From Streptomyces sp. HUAS 15-9 (GTDB lineage Bacteria > Actinomycetota > Actinomycetes > Streptomycetales > Streptomycetaceae): 64,000 bases of DNA. The notes under the pieces were generated by a model. The model worked only from the letters and a program-made list of their open reading frames with translations. It ran no database searches and was not told the origin of the DNA. The position numbers and the translations under genes were made by a program. Below, piece after piece: positions 25,660-34,296 of this stretch. The stretch spans positions 1,302,001 through 1,366,000 of the forward strand of contig NZ_CP106798.1 of the NCBI RefSeq assembly GCF_025642155.1. Direction: 5' to 3'. How positions within the stretch are numbered: position 1 is the stretch's first letter; each line of letters opens with the position of its first letter.

Positions 25660-26133
25660 ATGACTGCGCTCAATCGTGTCCCGTCGCTCATGGCCCGGGC
25701 CGGTACGGCCTCGGCCCTCACCATCGCCGCCGTGGGCGGCTCGATCGTGGTTCCGGGTGTCGCCGCCGACGCATCGGCCGCGACGATGGCGACGAAGGCA
25801 CTCCAGGTCGCGGCTTCCAAGAAGGGGTCCCCCTACAAGTGGGGCGCCACCGGGCCGCGGAGGTTCGACTGCTCCGGGCTCACGCTGTACTCGTACAAGA
25901 AGGCGGGCAAGAGCCTGCCCCGTACGGCCGCCCAGCAGTACAACAAGACCCACCACATCTCGGCCAAGAACCGCAAGGCCGGTGACCTGGTCTTCTTCCA
26001 CTCGGGCTCCAGCGTGTACCACGTGGGGATCTACGCCGGGAAGGGGAAGATCTGGCACGCCCCGAAGACCGGGGACGTGGTGAAGCTGCAGAAGATCTGG
26101 ACGAGGAGCGTCTGGTACGGCCGGGTCAGCTGA
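25660..26133 (+). CDS. Secreted NlpC/P60 cell-wall endopeptidase
   Basis: The 157-residue protein has a signal peptide of about 40 residues ending near ADASA, then a single NlpC/P60 domain. The catalytic Cys is in FDCSGLT and the His in VYHVGIYAG, with a later polar residue expected near IWHAPKTGD. It cleaves peptidoglycan stem peptides outside the cell. It has no LysM or coiled-coil domain, so it is a minimal form. The ATG at 25660 follows CGAAGGG. The upstream riboswitch implies control of cell-wall remodelling by c-di-AMP. Confidence 0.92.
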   Translation: MTALNRVPSLMARAGTASALTIAAVGGSIVVPGVAADASAATMATKALQVAASKKGSPYKWGATGPRRFDCSGLTLYSYKKAGKSLPRTAAQQYNKTHHISAKNRKAGDLVFFHSGSSVYHVGIYAGKGKIWHAPKTGDVVKLQKIWTRSVWYGRVS

Positions 26134-26137
26134 CCCG

Positions 26138-26180
26138 CCCGAGGGGGTGACGGGCGATGTCGCGCCGTCACCCCCTCGGG
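26138..26180. terminator. Bidirectional terminator between NlpC/P60 and LysE genes
   Basis: CCCGAGGGGGTGACGG (26138-26153) pairs perfectly with CCGTCACCCCCTCGGG (26165-26180) between convergent stops. Confidence 0.9.
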
Positions 26181-26202
26181 TCCGCTCCGGCCTGACCCGG
26201 TG

Positions 26203-26823
26203 TCACGCCAGGAGCGGTTCGATGAGCAGGGCGGCGCCCAGAACCGTCAGCGCCACACCGGTCGCCGACTGCAGGGCCATGGCGGCCCGCGGCCGGCGCA
26301 GCCACCGGCCGAGCCGGTCCACCAGCAGCGCCACCGTCGGGAACCACACCAGGGTCAGCCCGATCACGATCAGCGCGAGCAGCAGGGTCCTCGGCAGCGC
26401 GGCACTGCCCGCGGGTACGAACTGGGGCAGCAGGCTGAGGAAGGTCAGCGAGACCTTGGGGTTGAGGGCGTTGGTCGTGAACCCCTGACGCAGCGGGTGT
26501 GCGGCAGAGGCCGTGCCGCCGTCCGTGTCGCCGCCCTGCGGCTGCCGCAGCGACCACAGCGTCCGTCCGCCCAGATACAGCACATACGCGCCGCCGAGCA
26601 GCTGCAGAGTGCGGAACAGCGGGGGCACGGCGACCAGGACCGCGGCGACCCCCGCAGCCACCAGTGCCGTGTGGACGAGCAGCCCGCACGCGATGCCGAG
26701 CGCACAGGCGATGCCCGCCCGGCGGGAGACCAGTGCGTTGCGTACGACGACGGTGAAGTCGGCGCCGGGCATGGCGACCATGCCGGCGGCGATCCCGGTG
26801 AAGGCGAGGAGCTGTCCGTCCAT
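26203..26823 (-). CDS. LysE/RhtB-family amino-acid exporter
   Basis: The 206-residue membrane protein has six hydrophobic segments and LysE-family motifs (FTGIAAGMVAMPGADFTVVV at the N-terminus, then GFTTNALNPKVSLTFLSLLP). Members export basic or other amino acids and homoserine lactone-like compounds. It is divergent from a LysR regulator, the classic exporter/regulator pair. The ATG is at 26823. The Gln/Gly/Asp-rich loop (RQPQGGDTDGGTASAA) is on the cytoplasmic side. The substrate cannot be told from sequence. Confidence 0.9.
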   Translation of the reverse strand: MDGQLLAFTGIAAGMVAMPGADFTVVVRNALVSRRAGIACALGIACGLLVHTALVAAGVAAVLVAVPPLFRTLQLLGGAYVLYLGGRTLWSLRQPQGGDTDGGTASAAHPLRQGFTTNALNPKVSLTFLSLLPQFVPAGSAALPRTLLLALIVIGLTLVWFPTVALLVDRLGRWLRRPRAAMALQSATGVALTVLGAALLIEPLLA

Positions 26824-26857
26824 GGCGCCCAGCCTGCCGCGGACGGACCTTCAGCAG

Positions 26858-26945
26858 GTATTTAGGATCTCCTGGGTTATCCTTAAGCATTCCTTTGGGC
26901 TCGCACCCATTGGGCATTCCTTTGGGCACTCCTTCGGGCAGGCAA
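26858..26945. promoter_or_regulatory. LysE/LysR divergent control region with repeats
   Basis: The gap contains TTAGGAT-CTCCTGGGTT-ATCCTTA (26862-26885), an imperfect inverted repeat of the T-N11-A type bound by LysR proteins. Next to it GCATTCCTTTGGGC occurs at 26888 and again near 26914, followed by the shorter CACTCCTTCGGGC near 26928. The last repeats lie just before the LysR start and may be extra binding sites. Confidence 0.55.
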
Positions 26946-26950
26946 CCGGT

Positions 26951-27874
26951 ATGTACGACCCCACCCGACTCGCCGCCCTCGTCGCGGTGGCGGAGGCGGG
27001 GTCCATCACGCGTGCCGCCGAGCGGCTCGGCTACACACCTCCCGCGCTCTCCCAGCAGCTGGCCAAGCTGGAGCGGGAGGCGGGGACGGCGCTGCTGGTC
27101 CGGCACCACCGCGGGGCGCGGCTGACGGACGCGGGCGAGCTGCTGGTGGCCCGGGCCCGCCGGGTGCTGGACGAGTTGGAGCGGGCCCGGCACGAACTGG
27201 CCCGGCTGGCCGGTCTGTCGGGCGGCACACTCCGGCTCGGTACGTTTCCGACGGCCGGGATCCATCTGCTGCCGCCGGTGCTGAGCGCGTTCCGCCGGGC
27301 GCATCCGGATGTGGAGCTGTCGGTGGCGGACTACGATCCCCCGGCCGGCGTGGCGGCGGTGGCGGCCGGAGAGGTGGACCTGGCGCTGACGCACGCGTAT
27401 CACCCGGCGGAGCCGGTTCCGGTGCCGTCCTCGGTGGGTCTGGAGCCGGTGCTGGTCGACGAGCTGGTCCTGGTGACAGCCCCGGGGCATGCCCTGAGCA
27501 GTGGCTCCTCCCGGCTGCCGCTGTCGGAGCTTGCGGGTCAGCCGCTGGTCAGCATGGCGCCGCAACTGCCCGCCCGGCAGGGAGTGGAGGCGCTGTTGGC
27601 GCAGGCGGGGGCCACGCCGTCCGTACTGGTGCCGACCCCGGGCTACGCCGTGGTGTGCGCGCTGGTGAGTGCCGGGCTCGGCGTGGCCGTCGTACCGGAG
27701 ATGGTGGCGCGGACGGCGGTCACTCCGGTCGGGGTGCGCCCGCTGGGGGCAGGAGAGCTGCGACGTACGATCTCGGTCGCGTACCGGGCCGACGAGGTGG
27801 CTCCGGCCGCCGACGCCTTCCGGGCCCTGCTGCGCGGGGCGTTCGGACGTGCGCAGCAGACGGCGGGGGGCTGA
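26951..27874 (+). CDS. LysR-family regulator of the divergent exporter
   Basis: The 307-residue regulator begins with a winged helix-turn-helix (RLAALVAVAEAGSITRAAER, then PALSQQLAKLEREAG) and continues with a periplasmic-binding-protein-like effector domain (LRLGTFPTAGIHLLPPVL, then AGLGVAVVPEMVA). The ATG at 26951 is the normal LysR start position. It probably activates the LysE gene when an amino acid accumulates. It converges on the HATPase gene with 3 bp between stops. Confidence 0.92.
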   Translation: MYDPTRLAALVAVAEAGSITRAAERLGYTPPALSQQLAKLEREAGTALLVRHHRGARLTDAGELLVARARRVLDELERARHELARLAGLSGGTLRLGTFPTAGIHLLPPVLSAFRRAHPDVELSVADYDPPAGVAAVAAGEVDLALTHAYHPAEPVPVPSSVGLEPVLVDELVLVTAPGHALSSGSSRLPLSELAGQPLVSMAPQLPARQGVEALLAQAGATPSVLVPTPGYAVVCALVSAGLGVAVVPEMVARTAVTPVGVRPLGAGELRRTISVAYRADEVAPAADAFRALLRGAFGRAQQTAGG

Positions 27875-27877
27875 GTA

Positions 27878-28336
27878 TCACGGCTCCTGCTGTCCAGCGG
27901 CCGTGACCGGCTGGGCGGGTACCGTCCAGGGGAGTTCGATGGAGACGGTCTTGCCGCCCTCGCGGGTGGGCCGGACCCGTAGTTTGCCGCCGGATTCGGC
28001 GGTGAGCCAGCGGATGATCACCATGCCGCGGCCGTTGTCCTGCTGGACGGCGGCGGGCAGTCTCTTCGGGAAGCGTGGATGGCTGTCGGTGACGCCGATG
28101 CGCAGGTGTTCGTCACGATCGAGCACGAGGTCCACCGTGAAGGTGGGTGACTGACCGAACGTGTGCTGCACGGCGTTGGTGGCGAGTTCGGAGACGATGA
28201 GCCGGACCGTGTCGGCCACTTCCGTGTCCGGTGGCAGACCCCATTCCGCGAGGGTGGCCAGCACATAGGAACGGGCCGCGGCAACCGAGGCGGGATCGCT
28301 CGGCAGAGTGACGGATGCTTCCAGATGGTCTGCCAT
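27878..28336 (-). CDS. Anti-sigma-type ATP-binding protein (HATPase_c_2)
   Basis: The 152-residue protein has the GHKL ATPase boxes of RsbW/SpoIIAB-like proteins: N-box VSELATNAVQHTFG, G1-like IGVTDSHPRFPKRLP and G2 NGRGMVIIRWLTAE. It lacks a His kinase phosphorylation domain. In Streptomyces such genes sit beside XRE-DUF5753 and DUF397 genes, as here (divergent). They are thought to act on sigma factors or on the regulator. The ATG is at 28336. Confidence 0.9.
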   Translation of the reverse strand: MADHLEASVTLPSDPASVAAARSYVLATLAEWGLPPDTEVADTVRLIVSELATNAVQHTFGQSPTFTVDLVLDRDEHLRIGVTDSHPRFPKRLPAAVQQDNGRGMVIIRWLTAESGGKLRVRPTREGGKTVSIELPWTVPAQPVTAAGQQEP

Positions 28337-28459
28337 GACGACGTCGTCCCTTTCCCACGGGACCGCAGTCCGGCACGGAGCCGGATGGTTCGAGTACGGT
28401 CCCGGACTGGTGCTTCGTCGTCAGACTGCCATTGCGGCACGTGTCACGGGGGCGATCCA

Positions 28460-28480
28460 CCAAGATATGCATATATCTGT
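28460..28480. promoter_or_regulatory. AT-rich palindrome in the HATPase/XRE divergent gap
   Basis: ATATGCATAT (28465-28474) is a perfect palindrome inside AGATATGCATATATCT, an AT-rich island in high-GC surroundings. It lies between the divergent HATPase and XRE genes and is a candidate operator or -10 region. Confidence 0.45.
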
Positions 28481-28549
28481 CGCTCGAAGCGGTGAACTCT
28501 GCGACGGCAGACCGTATTTGGGCGGCTCGAAGGGAGTAGGGAGTAGCCC

Positions 28550-29416
28550 ATGCAGAACGGTCCCGCGGTGCGCCGCCGGAAACTGGGAGCAGAACTGCGC
28601 GCACTGCGCACCGGGGCGAGCCTCACGAGCGGTGAGGCGGCCCGGCTGGTGGGCTGGCACCAGTCGAAGGTGAGCCGCATCGAGACGGGCGCCAGTGGGG
28701 TGAAACCGGCCGATGTACGGTTACTCCTGGACGCGTACGGCGTGGTGGACGGTCAACTGCGCGAGCTGCTGATGGTGTTGGCCGGCTCGGACGACGTCGG
28801 CGGCCGCCACCACTGGTGGCACGCGTACCGCGGGGTGCTGCCGCCCGCCTACCGGGACTTCATCAGCCTGGAGTCGCAGGCGTGCGCGATGCGCACCCTG
28901 GAGACGTCGGTTGTCCCGGGGCTGCTGCAGACGCCGGAGTACGCCCGTGCGGTGACCCGGGCGGCCGTGAGCGGCTTCGACGACGCCGAGGAGCGGCTGG
29001 ACGCACTGGTCAGGGTACGGCTGGTCCGGCAGGACGTGCTGCGGTCGCAGCCGCCGCTGAAGCTGAGCGCCGTCCTGGACGAGGCGGTGCTGCGGCGGGA
29101 GGTGGGCGGGCCCGACGTCATGGCGCGGCAGCTGGAACGGCTGGTGGAGGCGGCGCGCCTGCCCCAGGTGAGGCTCCAGGTCCTGCCGTTCGCCGCCGGT
29201 GCTCACATCGGCATCACGGGACCTTTCGTTATCTTCTCATTTCCGAGCACATCTGATCTGGATGTGGTTGTTCTCGACCACTTGACGAGTAGCCTCTATC
29301 TCGAACGGAAAGAAGACCTCCAGGCCTACTCCGAGGCCTTCAACACCCTTCGGATCCACGCCCTTTCGACCGAGGAATCGTTGGATTACATCGCCGGGAT
29401 AGCTGACGGCGCGTAA
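28550..29416 (+). CDS. XRE-family regulator with DUF5753 domain
   Basis: The 288-residue protein has an N-terminal helix-turn-helix (LRALRTGASLTSGEAARLVG, then WHQSKVSRIETGASGVKP) and a C-terminal DUF5753 domain (FISLESQACAMRTLETSVVP, then LLQTPEYARAVTRAAV). This is the WhiJ-type regulator family, abundant in Streptomyces and paired with DUF397 proteins. The ATG at 28550 follows AGGGAGTAGGGAG. Twelve bases separate it from the DUF397 gene, so the two are co-translated. It likely regulates development or secondary metabolism. Confidence 0.92.
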   Translation: MQNGPAVRRRKLGAELRALRTGASLTSGEAARLVGWHQSKVSRIETGASGVKPADVRLLLDAYGVVDGQLRELLMVLAGSDDVGGRHHWWHAYRGVLPPAYRDFISLESQACAMRTLETSVVPGLLQTPEYARAVTRAAVSGFDDAEERLDALVRVRLVRQDVLRSQPPLKLSAVLDEAVLRREVGGPDVMARQLERLVEAARLPQVRLQVLPFAAGAHIGITGPFVIFSFPSTSDLDVVVLDHLTSSLYLERKEDLQAYSEAFNTLRIHALSTEESLDYIAGIADGA

Positions 29417-29428
29417 GGAGGAGGCACC

Positions 29429-29653
29429 ATGTCTGCACTGCCTCGGAACGTACCTTCCTGTACCGATCTGCACGGCGTGCGGTGGCTGCGCAGCAGCTAC
29501 AGCACGGGAGCGAACAACTGCGTGGAGACGGCACGGCCGCGCTCCGGTCCGCTGACCGGACTGCTCGCCGTGCGCGACTCCAAGGCACCGGCCGGACCCG
29601 CACTGCTCTTCTCCCCCGAGAGCTGGGCGGGGTTCCTGGCCACGTTCCGCTGA
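29429..29653 (+). CDS. DUF397 protein, partner of the XRE regulator
   Basis: The 74-residue protein shows the family pattern VRWLRSSYSTGANNCVETA, LLAVRDSKAPAGPALLFSPE, SWAGFLATFR. DUF397 proteins are small partners of DUF5753 regulators and may act as antitoxin-like or co-regulatory proteins. The ATG at 29429 follows AAGGAGGAGG, a very strong site. Together with the HATPase gene this forms a complete three-part module. Confidence 0.92.
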   Translation: MSALPRNVPSCTDLHGVRWLRSSYSTGANNCVETARPRSGPLTGLLAVRDSKAPAGPALLFSPESWAGFLATFR

Positions 29654-29672
29654 TCCCCGTACGACCCGATCC

Positions 29673-29694
29673 GACCGATCGCTATTGATCGGTT
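29673..29694. terminator. Probable terminator between DUF397 and bioF
   Basis: ACCGATC-GCTATT-GATCGGT (29674-29693) forms a 7-bp stem between convergent genes. Confidence 0.5.
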
Positions 29695-29728
29695 CCGTCC
29701 AGGCGGCGCACGGCCGTGTCACGCCGAC

Positions 29729-30856
29729 TCATGGTCGCGCCTCGCCGATCACACGTACAGCGCGTTCGATCTCGGCCTCGGAGAGGTCCGCGCGGGCGGT
29801 CAGCCTGAGCCGTGAGATGCCGTCGGGCACGGAAGGAGGACGGAAACAGCCCACGGCCAGGCCTGCCGTACGGCAGTCGGCCGCCCAGCGCACCGCCTCC
29901 TCGGGCGACGGCGCCCGCACGGAGACGACCGCGGCGTCCGGGCGTACCGCCTGCAGACCCATGGCGGTCAGGCGTGCGTGCAGTTCGGCGGCCACCTCGC
30001 GGGCCCGCTGTGCCCGCTCCGGCTCACGGCGCAGCAGCCGCAGCGCGGCCAGGGTCGCGCCGGCCGCGGCGGGAGCCAGGCCCGTGTCGAAGATGAACGT
30101 CCGGGCCGCGTTGACCAGATGGTCGATCACCCGGGCGGGACCGAGCACGGCACCGCCCTGGCTGCCCAGTGACTTGGACAGGGTGACGGTCACGACCACG
30201 TCCTCGGCGCCCGCGAGTCCGGCCGCGTACGGGGCGCCCCGCCCGCCGTCGCCGATGACGCCCAGCCCGTGGGCGTCGTCGACGACCAGCCCGGCACCGT
30301 GTTCCCGGCTCGCCCGCGCGAGCGCGGCCAGCGGCGCGGCGTCCCCGTCCACCGAGAACACCGTGTCGGAGACGACGATCGCCGGTCCCTCGTGCGTGCC
30401 GAGCGCCTTGCGCACGGCGTCCGGGTCGGCGTGCCCCACGACCTGCGTGGCGCCGCGGGCGAGCCGGCAGCCGTCGATCAGGGAGGCGTGGTTGCCCGCG
30501 TCGGAGACGATCAGGGAGCCGTGCGGGCCCAGCGCCGTGACGGCGGCGAGGTTGGCGGCGTAACCGGAGGAGAAGACCAGGGCCGCCTCGAAGCCGCAGA
30601 ACCCGGCCAGCTCGCGCTCCAGCTCGGTGTGCAGTTCGGTCGTGCCGGTGACCAGCCGGGACCCGGTGGCACCGCCGCCCCAGGTGCGCGCGGCGGCCGC
30701 GGCCCCCTCGGTGACCTCGGGGTGGTGGGCCAGTCCCAGATAGTCGTTGCTGGCCAGATCCAACAGGGGCGAGTCGGCGGGGCGGGGGCGCAGCGTCCGT
30801 ACGAGTCCGGCGCGGCGGCGCTGCTCCACCTGGTCGTCGATCCAGCCGAACGCCAT
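29729..30856 (-). CDS. bioF: 8-amino-7-oxononanoate synthase
   Basis: The 375-residue PLP enzyme condenses pimeloyl-ACP or pimeloyl-CoA with alanine in biotin synthesis. Typical motifs are NDYLGLAHHPEV, GATGSRLVTGTTELHTELE, DDAHGLGVIG and the PLP-binding Lys in TLSKSLGSQGG. The ATG at 30856 has GGAGG upstream. The gene is divergent from bioB-bioA-bioD, so the four biotin genes share a 147-bp control region with a palindrome. No bioC/bioH is present in the window. Confidence 0.95.
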   Translation of the reverse strand: MAFGWIDDQVEQRRRAGLVRTLRPRPADSPLLDLASNDYLGLAHHPEVTEGAAAAARTWGGGATGSRLVTGTTELHTELERELAGFCGFEAALVFSSGYAANLAAVTALGPHGSLIVSDAGNHASLIDGCRLARGATQVVGHADPDAVRKALGTHEGPAIVVSDTVFSVDGDAAPLAALARASREHGAGLVVDDAHGLGVIGDGGRGAPYAAGLAGAEDVVVTVTLSKSLGSQGGAVLGPARVIDHLVNAARTFIFDTGLAPAAAGATLAALRLLRREPERAQRAREVAAELHARLTAMGLQAVRPDAAVVSVRAPSPEEAVRWAADCRTAGLAVGCFRPPSVPDGISRLRLTARADLSEAEIERAVRVIGEARP

Positions 30857-30917
30857 GGGTCCTCCGGGGCTTTTGTAGGTAGCGGACAGACACTAGCCGG
30901 ACGCCCAGCCGCCCAGG

Positions 30918-30935
30918 GTGTGGCAATACCCACAC
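30918..30935. promoter_or_regulatory. Palindrome in the bioF/bioB control region
   Basis: GTGTGG-CAATAC-CCACAC is a perfect 6-bp inverted repeat 69 bp from the bioB ATG and 62 bp from bioF. It could be the operator of a biotin regulator, but it does not match the BioQ or BirA consensus I remember. Confidence 0.5.
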
Positions 30936-31003
30936 GGTGATCCGTCTCTGTTGTGCAAACTCTCCTTGGCCCGGGGCGGTCCCGTAGGACAGGATCGGAC
31001 CTC

Positions 31004-32218
31004 ATGGACCTGCTGAACACGCTGGTGGACAAGGGGCTTCGGCGCGAGCTGCCGACCCGCGACGAAGCACTCGCCGTGCTCGCCACCTCCGACGACGACC
31101 TGCTCGATGTGGTGGCCGCGGCCGGCAAGGTGCGCCGGCACTGGTTCGGCCGGCGCGTGAAACTCAACTACCTGGTCAACCTCAAGTCCGGCTTGTGCCC
31201 GGAGGACTGCTCCTACTGCTCGCAGCGGCTGGGCTCCACCGCGGGCATCCTGAAGTACACCTGGCTCAAGCCCGACGAGGCCTCCCAGGCCGCCGCCGCC
31301 GGCCTGGCCGGGGGTGCCAAGCGGGTCTGTCTGGTGGCCAGCGGACGCGGCCCGACGGACCGGGACGTGGAACGGGTGTCGGACACCATCAAGGCGATCA
31401 AGGACCAGAACGAGGGCGTCGAGGTGTGCGCCTGTCTCGGTCTGCTCTCCGACGGCCAGGCCGAGCGGCTGCGCGACGCGGGCGCGGACGCGTACAACCA
31501 CAACCTCAACACGTCCGAGGGAACATACGCGGACATCACGACCACGCACACGTACGCCGATCGGGTGGACACGGTGCAGAAGGCGCACTCGGCCGGTCTG
31601 TCCGCGTGCTCCGGTCTGATCGCGGGCATGGGCGAGAGCGACGAGGACCTGGTGGACGTGGTCTTCTCGCTGCGCGAGCTCGACCCGGACTCGGTGCCGG
31701 TGAACTTCCTGATCCCGTTCGAGGGGACCCCGCTCGGCAAGGAGTGGAACCTCACCCCGCAGCGGTGTCTGCGCATCCTGGCGATGGTCCGGTTCGTGTG
31801 CCCGGACGTCGAGGTGCGGATCGCGGGCGGCCGCGAGGTGCATCTGCGCACCATGCAGCCCCTCGCGCTGAACCTGGCCAACTCGATCTTCCTCGGTGAC
31901 TACCTCACCAGCGAGGGCCAGGCGGGCAAGGCGGACCTGGAGATGATCGCGGACGCCGGGTTCGAGGTGGAGGGCTCCGACCAGGTGACGCTTCCGGAGC
32001 ACCGCGCGGGCGCCGCGGGCGGCTGCGGGTCGCACGCCGAGGCGGGGTGCGGGTCGCACGCCGAGGCGGGTGCGGGTCGCACGAGGGCGGCGGGGTCTGC
32101 GGGTCGGCCGCCGCCGCGCCGCGGAGGCCGGCGCGCAGGTGAACGAGCCGCGTACCGATCTGGTCGCCGTGCGCCGCCGGGGCGCGGGAACGGATCTCGC
32201 GCCCAATGCCTGACCTGA
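31004..32218 (+). CDS. bioB: Biotin synthase, C-terminal tail out of frame
   Basis: This radical-SAM enzyme inserts sulfur into dethiobiotin. The 4Fe-4S cysteines C65, C69 and C72 ([11 protein letters not shown]) and the barrel ([46 protein letters not shown]) are intact. From about residue 340 the protein enters GCGSHAEAG repeats, and after about residue 356 the frame differs from the expected one. The tail [20 protein letters not shown], known to me from Streptomyces BioB, is encoded in another frame (ending TGA 32211-32213). Two single-base losses, near 32069 and in the GC run near 32108-32120, would explain this. The ATG at 31004 is the family start. As read, the open frame gives 404 residues. 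Confidence 0.9.
   Translation: MDLLNTLVDKGLRRELPTRDEALAVLATSDDDLLDVVAAAGKVRRHWFGRRVKLNYLVNLKSGLCPEDCSYCSQRLGSTAGILKYTWLKPDEASQAAAAGLAGGAKRVCLVASGRGPTDRDVERVSDTIKAIKDQNEGVEVCACLGLLSDGQAERLRDAGADAYNHNLNTSEGTYADITTTHTYADRVDTVQKAHSAGLSACSGLIAGMGESDEDLVDVVFSLRELDPDSVPVNFLIPFEGTPLGKEWNLTPQRCLRILAMVRFVCPDVEVRIAGGREVHLRTMQPLALNLANSIFLGDYLTSEGQAGKADLEMIADAGFEVEGSDQVTLPEHRAGAAGGCGSHAEAGCGSHAEAGAGRTRAAGSAGRPPPRRGGRRAGERAAYRSGRRAPPGRGNGSRAQCLT
32021..32087 (+). repeat. 24-bp tandem repeat in the bioB tail
   Basis: Units at 32021-32044 and 32045-32068 (GGCTGCGGGTCGCACGCC... and GGGTGCGGGTCGCACGCC...) encode GCGSHAEA twice. The third unit from 32069 lacks one G of the GGG run, so the frame shifts there. 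Confidence 0.85.
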
Positions 32219-33486
32219 GCGTGCCCGAGCTGCTGGAGCTCGACCGGCGGCACGTGTGGCATCCGTACGGCCCGATGCCCGGTCGCGTCGAACCGCTCGT
32301 CGTGGAGTCGGCGAGCGGGGTGCGGCTGAGGCTCGCGGACGGCTCGGGTGAGCTCGTCGACGGCATGTCGTCCTGGTGGTCGGCGATCCACGGCTACAAC
32401 CACCCGGTGCTCGACGAGGCGGCGCGGGGGCAGCTCGGGCGGATGAGCCATGTGATGTTCGGCGGGCTCACGCACGAGCCCGCCGTCCGGCTCGCGAAGC
32501 TCCTTGTCGACATGTCGCCGGATGGCCTCGAGCATGTCTTCCTGGCCGACTCCGGCTCGGTGTCGGTCGAGGTCGCGGTCAAGATGTGCCTGCAGTACTG
32601 GCGTTCGCTGGGCCGTCCGGAGAAGCGGCGCCTGCTGACCTGGCGGGGCGGCTACCACGGGGACACCTGGCAGCCGATGGCCGTGTGCGATCCCGACGGC
32701 GGCATGCACCAGCTGTGGTCCGGCATCCTGCCGCGCCAGGTGTTCACGGACGCGCCGCCCGCCGAGTACGAGGAGGCGTACGCCGAGCAGTTGCGCGAGG
32801 CGATCGAGCGGCACGCCGGGGAACTGGCCGCCGTCATCGTCGAGCCGGTGGTGCAGGGCGCGGGCGGGATGCGCTTCCACTCCCCCGCCTATCTGCGGGT
32901 GCTGCGCGAGGCGTGCGACGCGCACGACGTGCTGCTGGTGTTCGACGAGATCGCGACGGGGTTCGGGCGCACGGGCGCGCTGTTCGCGGCGGACCACGCG
33001 GCCGTGGCGCCGGACGTGATGTGCGTGGGCAAGGCGCTGACCGGCGGCTACCTGACCATGGCGGCCACCCTGTGCACATCGCGGGTGGCCGACGGCATCT
33101 CGCAGGGCGAGGTGCCGGTGCTGGCCCACGGGCCGACGTTCATGGGCAATCCGCTGGCGGCGGCCGTGGCCTGTGCCTCGATCGGACTGCTGCTCGGCCA
33201 GGACTGGCAGGCCGAGGTCAAGCGGATCGAGACGGGCCTGCGGGACGGGCTCGCCGCGGCCGACGACCTGCCCGGGGTCAACGACGTCCGAGTTCTGGGC
33301 GCGATCGGGGTCGTACAGCTCGACCACGAGGTGGACATGGCGGCGGCCACCCGGGCCGCCGTGCGGGAGGGCGTGTGGCTGCGGCCGTTCCGCGATCTGA
33401 TCTACACGATGCCGCCGTATGTGACGGGTGACGCGGACCTGGCGCGGATCACGCGCGCGGTGCGCGCGGCGGCTCGGGAGGGATGA
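32206..33486 (+). CDS. bioA: Adenosylmethionine-8-amino-7-oxononanoate transaminase
   Basis: The 426-residue class III PLP aminotransferase makes 7,8-diaminopelargonate. Motifs include [11 protein letters not shown] at the N-terminus, [34 protein letters not shown] and the PLP-binding Lys in [12 protein letters not shown]. The ATG at 32206 lies 5 bp before the canonical bioB stop (32211-32213), an 8-bp overlap with the expected bioB end. The bioD gene begins 1 bp after its stop. Confidence 0.95.
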   Translation: MPDLSVPELLELDRRHVWHPYGPMPGRVEPLVVESASGVRLRLADGSGELVDGMSSWWSAIHGYNHPVLDEAARGQLGRMSHVMFGGLTHEPAVRLAKLLVDMSPDGLEHVFLADSGSVSVEVAVKMCLQYWRSLGRPEKRRLLTWRGGYHGDTWQPMAVCDPDGGMHQLWSGILPRQVFTDAPPAEYEEAYAEQLREAIERHAGELAAVIVEPVVQGAGGMRFHSPAYLRVLREACDAHDVLLVFDEIATGFGRTGALFAADHAAVAPDVMCVGKALTGGYLTMAATLCTSRVADGISQGEVPVLAHGPTFMGNPLAAAVACASIGLLLGQDWQAEVKRIETGLRDGLAAADDLPGVNDVRVLGAIGVVQLDHEVDMAAATRAAVREGVWLRPFRDLIYTMPPYVTGDADLARITRAVRAAAREG

Positions 33487-33487
33487 G

Positions 33488-34204
33488 ATGCCGGTACTGG
33501 TCATCACGGGCACGGGCACGGAGGTCGGCAAGACGGTCACGACCGCCGCGGTGGCCGCCACCGCGCTCGCGGCCGGCCGGTCGGTCGCCGTGCTGAAGGC
33601 CGCGCAGACCGGGGTACGACCGGACGAGCAGGGGGACGCCGACGAGGTCGCGCGTCTCGCGGGCGCGGTGACTGCGGCCGAACTGGCGCGCTACCCGGAC
33701 CCGTTGGCGCCCGGCACGGCGGCACGGCGGGCGGGTCTCGCACCCGTGCACCCGTACGAGGTGGCGGAGGCGGCCGCCAAGCTGGCCACCGACCACGACC
33801 TCGTGCTGGTCGAGGGAGCGGGCGGGCTGCTCGTACGGTTCGACGCGGCGGGCGGGACGCTGGCGGACGCGGCGCGGCTGCTGAACGCACCCGTGCTGAT
33901 CGTCGCCAGCGCCGGGCTCGGCACCCTGAACACCACCGAGCTGACGGCGCGTGAACTGCGGTCCCGGGAGATCGGGCTGCTCGGCGTGGTGATCGGCAGC
34001 TGGCCCGAGGAACCCGACCTCGCCTCGCGCTGCAACCTCGCGGACCTGCCGGAGGTGGCAACCGCCCCGCTGCTGGGCGCACTGCCCGCCGGTGCCGGGG
34101 CACTGTCACCCGCCGACTTCCGCACCGCGGCTCCGGGCTGGCTGTCACCTCGCCTGGACGGCAGCTGGGACGCGGAGGCATTCCGGGTGCGAGAGGCTCC
34201 GTAA
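33488..34204 (+). CDS. bioD: Dethiobiotin synthetase
   Basis: The 238-residue ATP-dependent carboxylase closes the ureido ring of dethiobiotin. The P-loop GTGTEVGKTV is at residues 8-17, the K/T site at LKAAQTGV, and LVEGAGGLLV in the middle. The ATG at 33488 follows GGATGAG within the bioA stop, so the two are coupled. It is the last gene of the bioB-A-D operon. A short GGGGG-ACAAT-CCCCC hairpin (34246-34260) follows. Confidence 0.95.
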   Translation: MPVLVITGTGTEVGKTVTTAAVAATALAAGRSVAVLKAAQTGVRPDEQGDADEVARLAGAVTAAELARYPDPLAPGTAARRAGLAPVHPYEVAEAAAKLATDHDLVLVEGAGGLLVRFDAAGGTLADAARLLNAPVLIVASAGLGTLNTTELTARELRSREIGLLGVVIGSWPEEPDLASRCNLADLPEVATAPLLGALPAGAGALSPADFRTAAPGWLSPRLDGSWDAEAFRVREAP

Positions 34205-34296
34205 GCTCGCGTGAGCCCGCGGCGGGGGGTGTGACGGGCCCGCACGGGGGACAATCCCCCTAGACCCGACCTGGCCGTCCTGTCTGGGAGGTTGCC

